Assembly (NCBI RefSeq): GCF_007830295.1 | Contig: NZ_VLKC01000001.1 | Span: 515,773-579,772 of the forward strand | Direction of reading: 5' to 3' | DNA length: 64,000 nt | DNA from: Sporomusa sp. KB1 | GTDB taxonomy: Bacteria > Bacillota > Negativicutes > Sporomusales > Sporomusaceae | Part shown: positions 7,994 through 15,402 of the stretch, piece after piece | How positions within the stretch are numbered: the stretch's first letter is position 1 | Layout of the letters: every line of letters starts with the position of its first letter | Program-made: the position numbers and the translations under genes | The notes under the pieces: model-generated | What the model was told of the DNA's origin: nothing | Database searches by the model: none | What the model saw: the letters and a program-made list of their open reading frames with translations, nothing else

Positions 7994-8509
7994 TTATTTT
8001 TCTTGCAGCTTCAGGGTGATGCTGCGCAAATTCATGAAATATTCGGTTCCCTCATAGTCTGAGTTATACTTGGGAGCAACCACTACTGTCAGCTTGCCCT
8101 TTGCTAGAGCTGAGCCGCAGTTGTCGTTGATGGTGTACACCGACCAGTCGCCTTTATCTTTGCCGGTAGGCTTGGCGGAAAACTTCAGGTTTACCGGTTC
8201 TTTGTCGTTTTGGCGCAAGCTCAGTATGCCGTGGGCTGGCGGCTCGCCGCCGGGGCGGGAATACTCAATCAATATCTCATAGAAACCGGCTTTCGGGACA
8301 TCCACTGTCCAACTGACCTCGGCATTTTTCTTCCAACCGCCCAGGTTAAAGGGTTCTTGTTTCGTTTCAACTATGACTCCGCGGGATTTTTCCAGATTCG
8401 CATCCTTGGGCAGCAGTTTGATCGCTGCCGTCTCCCCGCCGCCGCAGCCAGTCAGTGCCACCATCAGGAAAGCAGCGGCAACCATTAGAAAAATTAAACG
8501 TTTTTTCAT
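7994..8509 (-). CDS. Lipoprotein with a carbohydrate-binding-like beta domain
   Basis: I take ATG 8509 (MKKRLIFLMVAAAFLMVALT) because GAGGTG precedes it. An upstream in-frame start would bury the signal peptide. The lipobox LTGC gives a lipidated Cys. The mature part (AEVSWTVDVPKAGFYEILIE ... GDWSVYTIND ... KLTVVVAPKY ... MNLRSITL) matches the beta-sandwich pattern of CBM6/CBM35-like galactose-binding folds. It probably binds a glycan or envelope component. Same strand and spacing as 8572-9696. Confidence 0.65.
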   Translation of the reverse strand: MKKRLIFLMVAAAFLMVALTGCGGGETAAIKLLPKDANLEKSRGVIVETKQEPFNLGGWKKNAEVSWTVDVPKAGFYEILIEYSRPGGEPPAHGILSLRQNDKEPVNLKFSAKPTGKDKGDWSVYTINDNCGSALAKGKLTVVVAPKYNSDYEGTEYFMNLRSITLKLQEK

Positions 8510-8571
8510 TTGTGTATTACACCTCGTTTTGTATAGTAGTTGGTTAGTGGCTGGTTGGATAGGAGAGGCCG

Positions 8572-9696
8572 TCAACCTACCGCGCCATTAAGATCAACAA
8601 GCAGTGTATCAAGAGTTCTATAGAGGATGATCAGACCGTCGTGGATGCCGGGCAGTTGGGCGTTCATCACCCGGAAATTCCCGCCGTTGATATTAGCATA
8701 GTAGAAGACACCGGCGGCAATCTCTACACCGTCAACCGTTCCGGTGAATGGCCGGCGGTAGAAGCTATAGCCGCCTAGGGTCGCCGTGTCGGTCGCGTAA
8801 GACCACTCAATCCGATTGCCAGCCAGCGGCACTTCGCTGAGTGCCTGTTTTTCAAGCTTAGCCCGAACCTTTCTATCGTCCAGATTATTTCTCGCCTCGC
8901 CCAACCTGTCAATAAACGCCATCCACTTTCTGGCCTTGAGCTTCACGCCCCAGGCTGTCTCTTCGGCGGTGACACCTTCTGGCAGCCACAAAGAAAATCC
9001 ATGCACTGACTGATAATGTGTGGCATTAGGAAATGGTGGCGCTACGGCATCAGGAGCTTCACTTGTTTCTTGCGTGACGGCCTGTTCACGCGTAAGCTGC
9101 CGGTTGCCCTGTGCATCTACGCTATAGTGCCTGGCGATGACCTTATCCTTCGCCGGGTCATAAGCCTGTTCCATAATGGTCAGCAGCCTGAGCCTGCTGT
9201 TTTCAAATACATAGGTCTCCGCTGTGCTGTCAGTGGCGCTGCTGCGGTTATGAGAAAAAATCGTTTTGCTGTCCGCGTCAAATCTTGGTGATGACAGCTC
9301 GCTTAATTCCTTGTGCAAGACAAAATTTTGCTTTGCTTGATCCCATAGCCAGCACGTATAGTACACATTGGCCATGCCGCGGGAGACCATCATTTTCAAA
9401 TCAGCATAGCCGTCAAAATTCATGTCCTCCACGATCAGCCGGTCGCTGTCAGCAAGCGGTATATAGTTGGGGTCATAGGGGATTTCGAGCAGCAATTTGC
9501 GGGATGGACCGGCGGTATACACGTTGATCCTATCTGACTCGATTGTCCAGAACACATTAGGTGCGTCTTTGCCGACGGTAAGCGGGGTATGCTCTGTACC
9601 GAGTCTGCTGCGTTCCTCACAGGCCAGCGCTAACGGCTGACCGGCAAAAACGACTGTCATCACCAGCGCCAGCAGGATTTTACTTAACTTTTTCAT
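8572..9696 (-). CDS. Secreted two-domain protein with NFDGYxDLK (FG-GAP-like) repeat
   Basis: 374 residues. A signal peptide (MKKLSKILLALVMTVVFAGQ, ending at about 25) precedes an N-terminal domain (35-210) with VEDMNFDGYADLKMM and CWLWD. This is the pattern of XAC2610-like/VCBS secreted proteins that place an Asp-rich loop for metal binding. The C-terminal domain (about 235-370) resembles proteins with HGFSLWLPEG and ends in a beta-rich tail. The first domain is clearly paralogous to 13940-14590. Role unknown, possibly envelope surveillance or inhibitor binding. Confidence 0.65.
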   Translation of the reverse strand: MKKLSKILLALVMTVVFAGQPLALACEERSRLGTEHTPLTVGKDAPNVFWTIESDRINVYTAGPSRKLLLEIPYDPNYIPLADSDRLIVEDMNFDGYADLKMMVSRGMANVYYTCWLWDQAKQNFVLHKELSELSSPRFDADSKTIFSHNRSSATDSTAETYVFENSRLRLLTIMEQAYDPAKDKVIARHYSVDAQGNRQLTREQAVTQETSEAPDAVAPPFPNATHYQSVHGFSLWLPEGVTAEETAWGVKLKARKWMAFIDRLGEARNNLDDRKVRAKLEKQALSEVPLAGNRIEWSYATDTATLGGYSFYRRPFTGTVDGVEIAAGVFYYANINGGNFRVMNAQLPGIHDGLIILYRTLDTLLVDLNGAVG

Positions 9697-9730
9697 GATC
9701 TCACCCTTTCCTTACTTCATATCTTTGCAT

Positions 9731-9790
9731 CGCGGGGACGGTTCTTCTTCTGATGCATTCCGGGCGGAGCAGAGCCCCGCCCCTACTCTT
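9731..9790. repeat. REP-like sequence with GGGGACGGTTCT and a GC hairpin
   Basis: Contains the GGGGACGGTTCT core seen again, complete or degenerate, near 24806, 25256, 25425 and 26303. It is followed by GGGCGG...CCGCCC. Such cores are typical of REP sequences moved by RAYT (TnpA-REP) transposases in Firmicutes. No RAYT gene is in the window. Confidence 0.5.
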
Positions 9791-10220
9791 GACGCTGGAG
9801 TAGTGCTTCTTGTGGGAAGTAATGTTCACCTTCTTGGAAAGTGTCGTCAATCTGCCAGCGTGCTGTTCCGTCTCTAAATATTATCCACGCATCTCCGCTG
9901 GCATCACTATAACTACTTTGCCATTTAACTAGATAATACTCGCTTCCCTCTCGTGCATTTTTTTGCCGTACGCCTTTAAGAGAAATTTCACCCTCCGATG
10001 AATCGATCCTGGCCCCTTGTCTGGCTGCAGCCGAGTGACTACCGTAGAGCGTATCCCCTTCCAGCCAGATTTTGATTGAAAATGATCTGCCTGCCTGTTC
10101 ATTCTCGTAAATCCATGTACCCTCTATCGATTGGGCTAAACCTACAAAAGCATTGGCCAGCATGAGAACCAAAGCCAGCATGCAGATAAGGATTTTCTGT
10201 TTTTTCATTTTCATTTTCAT
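9783..10220 (-). CDS. Secreted small beta-rich protein, function unknown
   Basis: 145 residues beginning MKMKMKKQKILICMLALVLM, with three candidate ATGs behind AAGGAG. The signal peptide is cleaved after GLAQ near residue 31. The mature domain starts SIEGTWIYENEQAGRSFSIK and continues through SSEGEISLKGVRQ and SGDAWIIFRDG. This resembles small lipocalin-like or META-like beta-barrel secreted proteins. No family assigned. The group II intron lies just upstream of its ribosome binding site, separating it from 10860-11258, with which it was probably translationally coupled. Confidence 0.6.
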   Translation of the reverse strand: MKMKMKKQKILICMLALVLMLANAFVGLAQSIEGTWIYENEQAGRSFSIKIWLEGDTLYGSHSAAARQGARIDSSEGEISLKGVRQKNAREGSEYYLVKWQSSYSDASGDAWIIFRDGTARWQIDDTFQEGEHYFPQEALLQRQE

Positions 10221-10231
10221 TTTCTCCTTTA

Positions 10232-10868
10232 GTGCGCACGTTAGCGCTTCATATATATTTCTTAGAAATCATCGCTCCTGCGATGCGATGTAAGACAACC
10301 GACTAACCTCACGCGAAAGCCTCTGGGGGACAATAGCATGTCGGTAAAGTCAGGATTAGACAGCATCTGCTTTCAAGTAGCCTGGCGAGTCAGGCCATAT
10401 ATGGTAAAGCCTGTGGGCTGAATCCGGGTCTGTGGCTGTGGAACGCTGCCGGTGTACTTACCGGTATCAATGGGTATCTTCAATATGAAGAGGATTGGAG
10501 ATAAGCAGGCCTACTGACGCACCTGCGGTAAGCAGGGTAACGACCAACCGGATACCTAATGGATACACTATAGGGAGTTGTCAAACGTGACCTGCCTAAG
10601 TGCCGTTCTCGACATATGGCAGAGAGCCCTAAGAGTAGCCCAACGGCCTTCTGTAATGGAAGGCACATGGTGAAGGGGGGCAGTATTCCAAGTTCCATTT
10701 TTTTTGAAAGGAGTTGCTTTGAATGGAGCAATCAAAACTCACGAAAAGACTGGACGGTTATCGCCGTAAAACGATAACTCATTTGGAATATGGAGAGCCG
10801 TGTGCGATGAAAGTCGCTTGCCCGGTTCGGGAAGGGGCGGGTTAGGTTTGTTAATCCACCTATTTCAT
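10232..10868 (+). mobile_element. ORF-less group II intron, antisense to its host operon
   Basis: The block starts with GTGCG at 10232. It has a canonical 34-nt domain V at 10795-10828 (GAGCCGTGTGCGATGAAAGT then CGCTTG and CGGTTC, with the catalytic AGC triad). A domain VI follows with GGGTTA/TAATCC arms and a bulged A at 10858 as branch point. The 3' end lies between 10863 and 10868. At about 635 nt there is no room for an intron-encoded reverse transcriptase and none is seen in domain IV, so mobility would need a maturase in trans. Joining the flanks restores a stop codon next to the AGGAG of the downstream minus-strand gene, which supports the borders. Confidence 0.8.
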
Positions 10869-11258
10869 ATTTGTACTGATTTGTATTTCTCTGGCAACAA
10901 CGATGCATTCTTCCCCGCTATCGAGATAATGCTGATAGAGGTGATAGCCCATCTGCTGCTGCAGGTGAAGAAACTCCGGCAATACGTGTTCCCGGGTGAA
11001 AAAGAGCCGCGCGATATCCTGCGCCGCGCAAAGCTCCGGCAGCAGGGACAGCGGCAGTTCTTCTGCCAAGACAATTCTTTTGCCAGTATGGGCGGCTCTG
11101 AATTGCCCGGCATATACACCCTTGTACAGGATGGTCTGATATTCCCGGTTGTCGTAGGAAGCCTGCAGCGTAAGTAAGCCTTCGGCCTCATCTGGGTCAA
11201 TCTGCCGGAGCACTACATTGCCGTATAAAAAGCGTCCGCCATACGACTTGCGTTCCAT
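10860..11258 (-). CDS. Conserved hypothetical cytoplasmic protein
   Basis: About 132 residues (MERKSYGGRFLYGNVVLRQI...), no signal peptide or membrane segment. Hydrophobic helices lie near residues 60-95 (LPLSLLPELCAAQDIARLFF) and there is one Cys in the middle and one near the end. Family not recognised. The last codons and the present stop fall in the 3' end of the group II intron. Before insertion the frame would have ended in TAA overlapping the ribosome binding site of 9783-10220. It is the first non-secreted product in this run. Confidence 0.55.
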   Translation of the reverse strand: MERKSYGGRFLYGNVVLRQIDPDEAEGLLTLQASYDNREYQTILYKGVYAGQFRAAHTGKRIVLAEELPLSLLPELCAAQDIARLFFTREHVLPEFLHLQQQMGYHLYQHYLDSGEECIVVAREIQISTNMK

Positions 11259-11320
11259 TGCCGAAACTCTCCTTCCAGTGCTGCATCCGTCTTGCAGGCA
11301 GATGGATGCAAGACTATTTT

Positions 11321-11779
11321 CTAGTTATACCCCTTATTATCAAGCACAAAATTCAGTTCCTTGATAACTAAGTCATTTTCATAGACATATACCTGTGAAC
11401 CATTGGAGTAACGTTTGGAGTCTGGTTTTCCATATGCTTCCATTAGACTCTTCTCGGTCATTCCTACTGTAACACCCGCACTTGTGGCAAGATGCGTTGC
11501 CTGTGATTCGATGAACCAAATGGAACCACTGGATTTCAGAAAGGTAACTTGATAGATACCATGATAGTCATACAAGCAAAAATTTCCGTTATTCCATGTA
11601 AAATCTTTCTTAGTTGTCGGTTCACCATATTTATCTACAACATCTTGAATTAGACTGCCCAGCGAAATTCCATCAATCATCAAGTCATCATCAGATAATC
11701 TAGCAAAGCATGTACTGCCTAATACCAAACTCATTACTATAACGGCTATGGCAATAATATAAATTTTCCCTTGTACCAT
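11321..11779 (-). CDS. Secreted protein with two BamE/SmpA-like repeats
   Basis: 152 residues: a signal peptide (MVQGKIYIIAIAVIVMSLVL, cleaved near residue 26) and two copies of a G-[IV]-x-[LV]-G-x(7-9)-YG-[EK]-P motif. These are DGISLGSLIQDVVDKYGEPT at about 36-55 and GVTVGMTEKSLMEAYGKPD at about 102-120. That pattern is typical of SmpA/OmlA (BamE)-like folds used in envelope proteins. The decayed lipoprotein at 34115-35342 carries the same motif. It is 6 bp downstream of the DUF3137 gene, so almost certainly cotranscribed with it. Confidence 0.65.
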   Translation of the reverse strand: MVQGKIYIIAIAVIVMSLVLGSTCFARLSDDDLMIDGISLGSLIQDVVDKYGEPTTKKDFTWNNGNFCLYDYHGIYQVTFLKSSGSIWFIESQATHLATSAGVTVGMTEKSLMEAYGKPDSKRYSNGSQVYVYENDLVIKELNFVLDNKGYN

Positions 11780-11785
11780 TTTTCA

Positions 11786-13033
11786 TCATCCTCCCGTATC
11801 AAAGTGATATTGTGGTGACGACGATTTTTTCAAGTACAATGTTTCAACAAGGTCAAGTATAACCTGAATTTCTCTGGTTACGCGCTGGCGCTGCTCGGAG
11901 AGCGTTGTATCGCCGCCGGAGGCTTCAAACGCATCGCCACCGCTCAGTGCCAAATAGAGTTTTTTATTTTTAAAAGAGATATCCAGCGGACAGCCCAGCC
12001 TGCCTGCCGCCAGCACGATACCTTCCAGCACTGGCGGAGTCAGGATGCGCAAGGCCACTGTCGGACTGGGAGCATGGATGGAAAACTGGCGGTTGAAGGC
12101 GTCCAGCTCAGTTTGGATGGCCTCGCTGCTTTTGGGCCTGCCGCCGCGCCGGTCATATACCTTGACCGGTTCATTGGAAATAGTGTTATAGTCAAAAACC
12201 ATGAGCCGCCCGCGAAACACGCTGACATATACTGTCCGTGTCTGCAATTCATCGTCACTATCGCGGTACGTCTCCTCCCGCTCTTCCTGTAGATGGATGT
12301 CTGACTGGATGAAGTGATGTCCGTGATAGTCTGCCGCCAGATAATCATTGCCGTTATATATGTCATATTGGGGAAACAGCGCCGCCGTTTGGATTATGCT
12401 TTCGTCCAGTTTGTTCGCCGGTTGAAAATCCACATTGTCCAAAACCGACTGCAGCCCCTTGGCCACAACCTGCTCTTTGAAAGCGTTCTTGTAACGCAGA
12501 TTGACAGGCACTTTCGCCAGCCAAAAACCGATGAGGATAATGGCCGCCACAACCCAATAGCCGTAGAAGCCCGCCTCACCCAAGGCATCGTACAAGTCCT
12601 CCGCGAGGAAAAATCCCAGAATAACCAGGGCAACCGCCGTAACCAGTAAAAGCGCGTCTAACACCTGCGATTTCAGCCGCAGCTTTTCCAGCGCGATGAG
12701 CTCAACCGAGCCGGTGGCATAGGTTTCTTTAAGGCTTTGCCGCTGCTTCTGTACGCTCTGCGTCCCGCCGATGAGGGTGCCAATCAATGCGGCAGCTCCC
12801 AGCAGGATCGCCAGTATCGGCCCGAATAGTAAGATAAAAATACCGAGTAGAATGATGACGCCGATGATACCGTGGATGATACCGCCGTCCATAATCATGT
12901 CCAGCGCCGGAGAACCGAAGTTCTCTAAAAAGGCGGCAGCAATAAGCAGGGCGACAGCGGCAAAAGACATACGCAGCCACTTAACCCACGAGTACGGACT
13001 GTCAAAGCCTAATGCTTTTTTGATTCGGTTCAT
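11786..13033 (-). CDS. DUF3137 family membrane protein
   Basis: 415 residues with two hydrophobic blocks near the N-terminus (VALLIAAAFLENF; GVIILLGIFILLFGPILAIL), a second pair at about 125-180, and a soluble domain with the DUF3137 signature (YNGNDYLAADYHGHHFIQSD, VSVFRGRLMVFDYN). Function unknown in the family. The preserved extramembrane strands suggest a sensor or scaffold. ATG 13033 is preceded by GAGGAACC. It sits in a run of same-strand envelope genes with short gaps. Confidence 0.8.
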   Translation of the reverse strand: MNRIKKALGFDSPYSWVKWLRMSFAAVALLIAAAFLENFGSPALDMIMDGGIIHGIIGVIILLGIFILLFGPILAILLGAAALIGTLIGGTQSVQKQRQSLKETYATGSVELIALEKLRLKSQVLDALLLVTAVALVILGFFLAEDLYDALGEAGFYGYWVVAAIILIGFWLAKVPVNLRYKNAFKEQVVAKGLQSVLDNVDFQPANKLDESIIQTAALFPQYDIYNGNDYLAADYHGHHFIQSDIHLQEEREETYRDSDDELQTRTVYVSVFRGRLMVFDYNTISNEPVKVYDRRGGRPKSSEAIQTELDAFNRQFSIHAPSPTVALRILTPPVLEGIVLAAGRLGCPLDISFKNKKLYLALSGGDAFEASGGDTTLSEQRQRVTREIQVILDLVETLYLKKSSSPQYHFDTGG

Positions 13034-13077
13034 AATGGTTCCTCCCCGATGCGGGCGGATAGTATCCGCCCGTTGCC

Positions 13078-13815
13078 TTACACCGGCAGCACGGTTATCA
13101 GAAGCCCGCCCACTACCAGGCTCAACAGATTAGCAACCCAAACAAATGTTACGCGGCGCAGGCGGCTGTGCTCTTTGATAAATAACAGCGCACCCGCCGT
13201 TTCCGCTAGGAACACGCCGCATTCCATCAGGATGAGGCTGAGCATCAAATAATTCGCCAGCGGCAACCCATCGTTAAGGGATATGTTCAGCATGCCTTGA
13301 GTCAGGATATTCATCGCCAGGAAAACCAGCCAGCTTCTTTTTTGACGGAAGCCGAACAGGAAGAATGCCAGGCTTTCAATGGCTAGTGTAAATACTACCC
13401 GCATACCTACCAGCAGGATGGAGCGGGAGAGCAGCTTGCCGGCGGCTATGGTTTGCGCGGCAAAATCCAGCGTAATAACCCGGTCGTAGCCACGCAGGTA
13501 CTCGCTGGTTACCTTTTGCTCATATTCACTGCCGCTGCCGGAAACCTTCAGCGTATATTCGCCTTTGGTGCCGATATTCTGGTCGTAAAACACATAATAG
13601 GTTTCCCACGCAGTCCGGCTTTTCGACCCCGCCACTACACCCTTCTCGGTCACAAGGGAAACGGTTGCGTCGTCCGGCGCGTTCTGCATGATAATTACCA
13701 GCGCGGGCGGCTGCGCTGAATTCGCATAGCCGACAGCCGGCATCAAGCATATAACTGCCAGCAGCATCAGGGGAACGATTCGTTTGCCGCACCAATTCAA
13801 AACTGTTTTCAGCAA
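13078..13815 (-). CDS. Membrane protein with exported N-terminal domain
   Basis: 245 residues: a signal peptide (LMLLAVICLMPAVGYA), an exported domain at about 35-125 (PPALVIIMQNAPDDATVSLV ... ETYYVFYDQN), and four to five transmembrane helices at about 130-245 (GMRVVFTLAIESLAFFLFGF ... VANLLSLVVGGLLITVLPV). I recognise the layout from uncharacterised Clostridia and Negativicutes proteins but no function. The gap to the DUF3137 gene is 44 bp. Confidence 0.6.
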   Translation of the reverse strand: MLKTVLNWCGKRIVPLMLLAVICLMPAVGYANSAQPPALVIIMQNAPDDATVSLVTEKGVVAGSKSRTAWETYYVFYDQNIGTKGEYTLKVSGSGSEYEQKVTSEYLRGYDRVITLDFAAQTIAAGKLLSRSILLVGMRVVFTLAIESLAFFLFGFRQKRSWLVFLAMNILTQGMLNISLNDGLPLANYLMLSLILMECGVFLAETAGALLFIKEHSRLRRVTFVWVANLLSLVVGGLLITVLPV

Positions 13816-13939
13816 TTGAACGCACCTCCAATGCTATAGCTTAGCAAATACTGCACACCATAAATGGAGCCATTAGGGGCGGTATACAGACCTAAACCGA
13901 CATGGGTATACTGACATACATACTTTTTTTCATGATGCA

Positions 13940-14590
13940 TCACACATCCTCGTCTTGGTTCCTCATTGCCTCTTCCGGCGAAACTTCTTGCTCCCGCACC
14001 AGCCGCAATTTGCCTTGTTCATGGGGGTGGTACTCTCGTTCGATCAGCTTCTTGCCGTCCTTGCTGGCGGTGCGCTCGATCCTTTGGATCGGCGACAGCT
14101 TGCCGTTTTTCCAGGTGTAAGTCGCTTCTTCACTGTCGGAGGCGCTGATATGGGTATAGGAACGCACAGTCTTGCTCTCCGGATTGAATACCAGCGAGGC
14201 AAGCTGACTTAATGCCTCATGCAAAACGAATTTCCGGCTGGTCGTATCCCACAGCCAGCAGTCGTCATACCGGTTGGCACGGCCCACGGAGGCGGCGATT
14301 TTCAAATCCATATAGCCGTCAAAGTTCATGTCCTCGAATTGAACCAGCGCATTAGAGGCATAATTGGCGTAACCGGGGGTACTATAGGGGATTTCCTGCA
14401 AAAGGGCGTGCCGTTCATCTTGGCTGTAAATAGCGATCTTGCCCTCGCGGACGACAATTTCTACGGATGGCGCGTCTTTACCGATTGCTGTTGACAAAGC
14501 CTTGCCGTCTTCACAAGCATGGCTCAGCGGTATGTTTAGGGTCAATGAGCATAGCAGTACGGCAGTTAGCGTTCGGATGAATTTTCGCAT
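13940..14590 (-). CDS. Secreted NFDGYxDLK-domain protein, paralog of 8572-9696
   Basis: I start at ATG 14590 (MRKFIRTLTAVLLCSLTLNI) because AAAGGAG lies 10 nt upstream. After the signal peptide (cleaved after SHA) come GKDAPSVEIVVREGKIAIYS and FEDMNFDGYMDLKI, then DDCWLWDTTSRKFVLHEALS. These line up with the N-terminal domain of the 374-residue protein at 8572-9696, but the second domain is absent. The Asp-rich loop probably binds a divalent ion. It heads the envelope gene run; a palindromic repeat lies just upstream. Confidence 0.65.
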   Translation of the reverse strand: MRKFIRTLTAVLLCSLTLNIPLSHACEDGKALSTAIGKDAPSVEIVVREGKIAIYSQDERHALLQEIPYSTPGYANYASNALVQFEDMNFDGYMDLKIAASVGRANRYDDCWLWDTTSRKFVLHEALSQLASLVFNPESKTVRSYTHISASDSEEATYTWKNGKLSPIQRIERTASKDGKKLIEREYHPHEQGKLRLVREQEVSPEEAMRNQDEDV

Positions 14591-14617
14591 AATAAGCAAC
14601 TCCTTTTTGCATGTTTA

Positions 14618-14742
14618 GAGACTGTTCAAAAAGGTTCAGATGCTAGGCGGACGAGTTCGGGCACCGGAGGCGTACGTTTTGTGTACGTCGAGGATGCCCG
14701 AACGAAGGCCAACAACGCAGATGGGCCTTTTTCAACAGGCTC
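14618..14742. repeat. 125-bp imperfect palindromic intergenic element
   Basis: The ends are inverted (GAGACTGTTCAAAAAGG at the left, reverse complement of CCTTTTTCAACAGGCTC at the right) and much of the interior is also inverted around GTACG..CGTAC. Its size and form suggest a non-autonomous palindromic repeat of the kind found in many copies in Sporomusaceae genomes. Only one copy is in this window. Confidence 0.65.
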
Positions 14743-14744
14743 TT

Positions 14745-14930
14745 TTAATCTCTAATTACGAGCAGTAGAGTCATGGCCAAATACAAGCTCATCAGCAGGG
14801 CCAGCAGCAGGCTGCCTATGATGAGGAACCGGCGCGGCCAGGGTAACAGCCACCTCTGCCCTACAGTGATAAGAGCCACAACGGCCATCACGCCCGCGCA
14901 GAATAGCAGAGCCGCTAGATAAGCTGGCAC
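14745..14930 (-). CDS. Small two-helix membrane protein
   Basis: 61 residues from GTG 14930 (AAGGAGGG 8 nt upstream) with two transmembrane helices (YLAALLFCAGVMAVVALITV and FLIIGSLLLALLMSLYLAMT) joined by a short basic loop (PWPRR). No family recognised. The stop codon lies only 3 bp from the palindromic element, which may have inserted right behind the gene. Confidence 0.55.
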   Translation of the reverse strand: MPAYLAALLFCAGVMAVVALITVGQRWLLPWPRRFLIIGSLLLALLMSLYLAMTLLLVIRD

Positions 14931-15024
14931 AGCATTCCCTCCTTGCGCTTTTCTTAACTATATACCGCAGGAGATAAATAAAAATAGACCTGAAAAGTTA
15001 CCTTTTTGTCAGGATATAAGAAAA

Positions 15025-15052
15025 ACTGCCTGTATAGTAGGCAGTTTAACCG
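15025..15052. terminator. Terminator-like hairpin
   Basis: AAAACTGCCT / AGGCAGTTT stem with a short loop, downstream of the response-regulator relic. A GC-rich AGGGCGTCGCCCT hairpin with REP character follows at about 15060. Confidence 0.5.
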
Positions 15053-15114
15053 GCGCGCCGAGGGCGTCGCCCTACGAAAATTTGTGCAAAATCACATTCG
15101 TGCGTTTGTCGTGG

Positions 15115-15402
15115 CTAATAAAAGCACCCTTTTACCGCACTGCGTTTATCAATGTCCAGGCGGTCGAACAGGCGGGACACTACTTTTGAACGCAGCATGA
15201 GCAGCATTTCGAAGCCGTCCATACTCGGCATGTCAATATCAAGCAATATCAAATCCGGCGAGCCACCCTTCTCCAAAAAGCGGGCAGCCAGCGCCCCTCA
15301 TTTGGCAAGACTTACCTCATACTCTTTCCGGAGCAGTTCTTCAATGACGGTAAGTAAACCGATATCGTCATCTACCACGAAAATTTTACCTTTCGTTGTC
15401 AC
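15115..15402 (-). pseudogene. CheY-like response regulator with an in-frame TGA and odd C-terminus
   Basis: GTG 15402 overlaps the end of the kinase gene. The frame reads [20 protein letters not shown] ... EYEVSLAK, then TGA at codon 35 (15298-15300), then resumes in frame with GALAARFLEKGGSPDLILLD and IDMPSMDGFEM. Acidic-pocket D11-D13 and the expected phospho-Asp D55 are present. After residue 75 the sequence leaves the receiver fold and stops at codon 96, about 25 residues short. With a nonsense codon and a lost alpha4-beta5-alpha5 face it is probably dead. Readthrough is conceivable but unsupported. Confidence 0.7.

Noticed and set aside
10480..11200. Short frames within and across the group II intron (10480-10731, 10800-11177)
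   Set aside because: They overlap the structured intron core or run antisense to a better-supported gene, and none resembles a reverse transcriptase.
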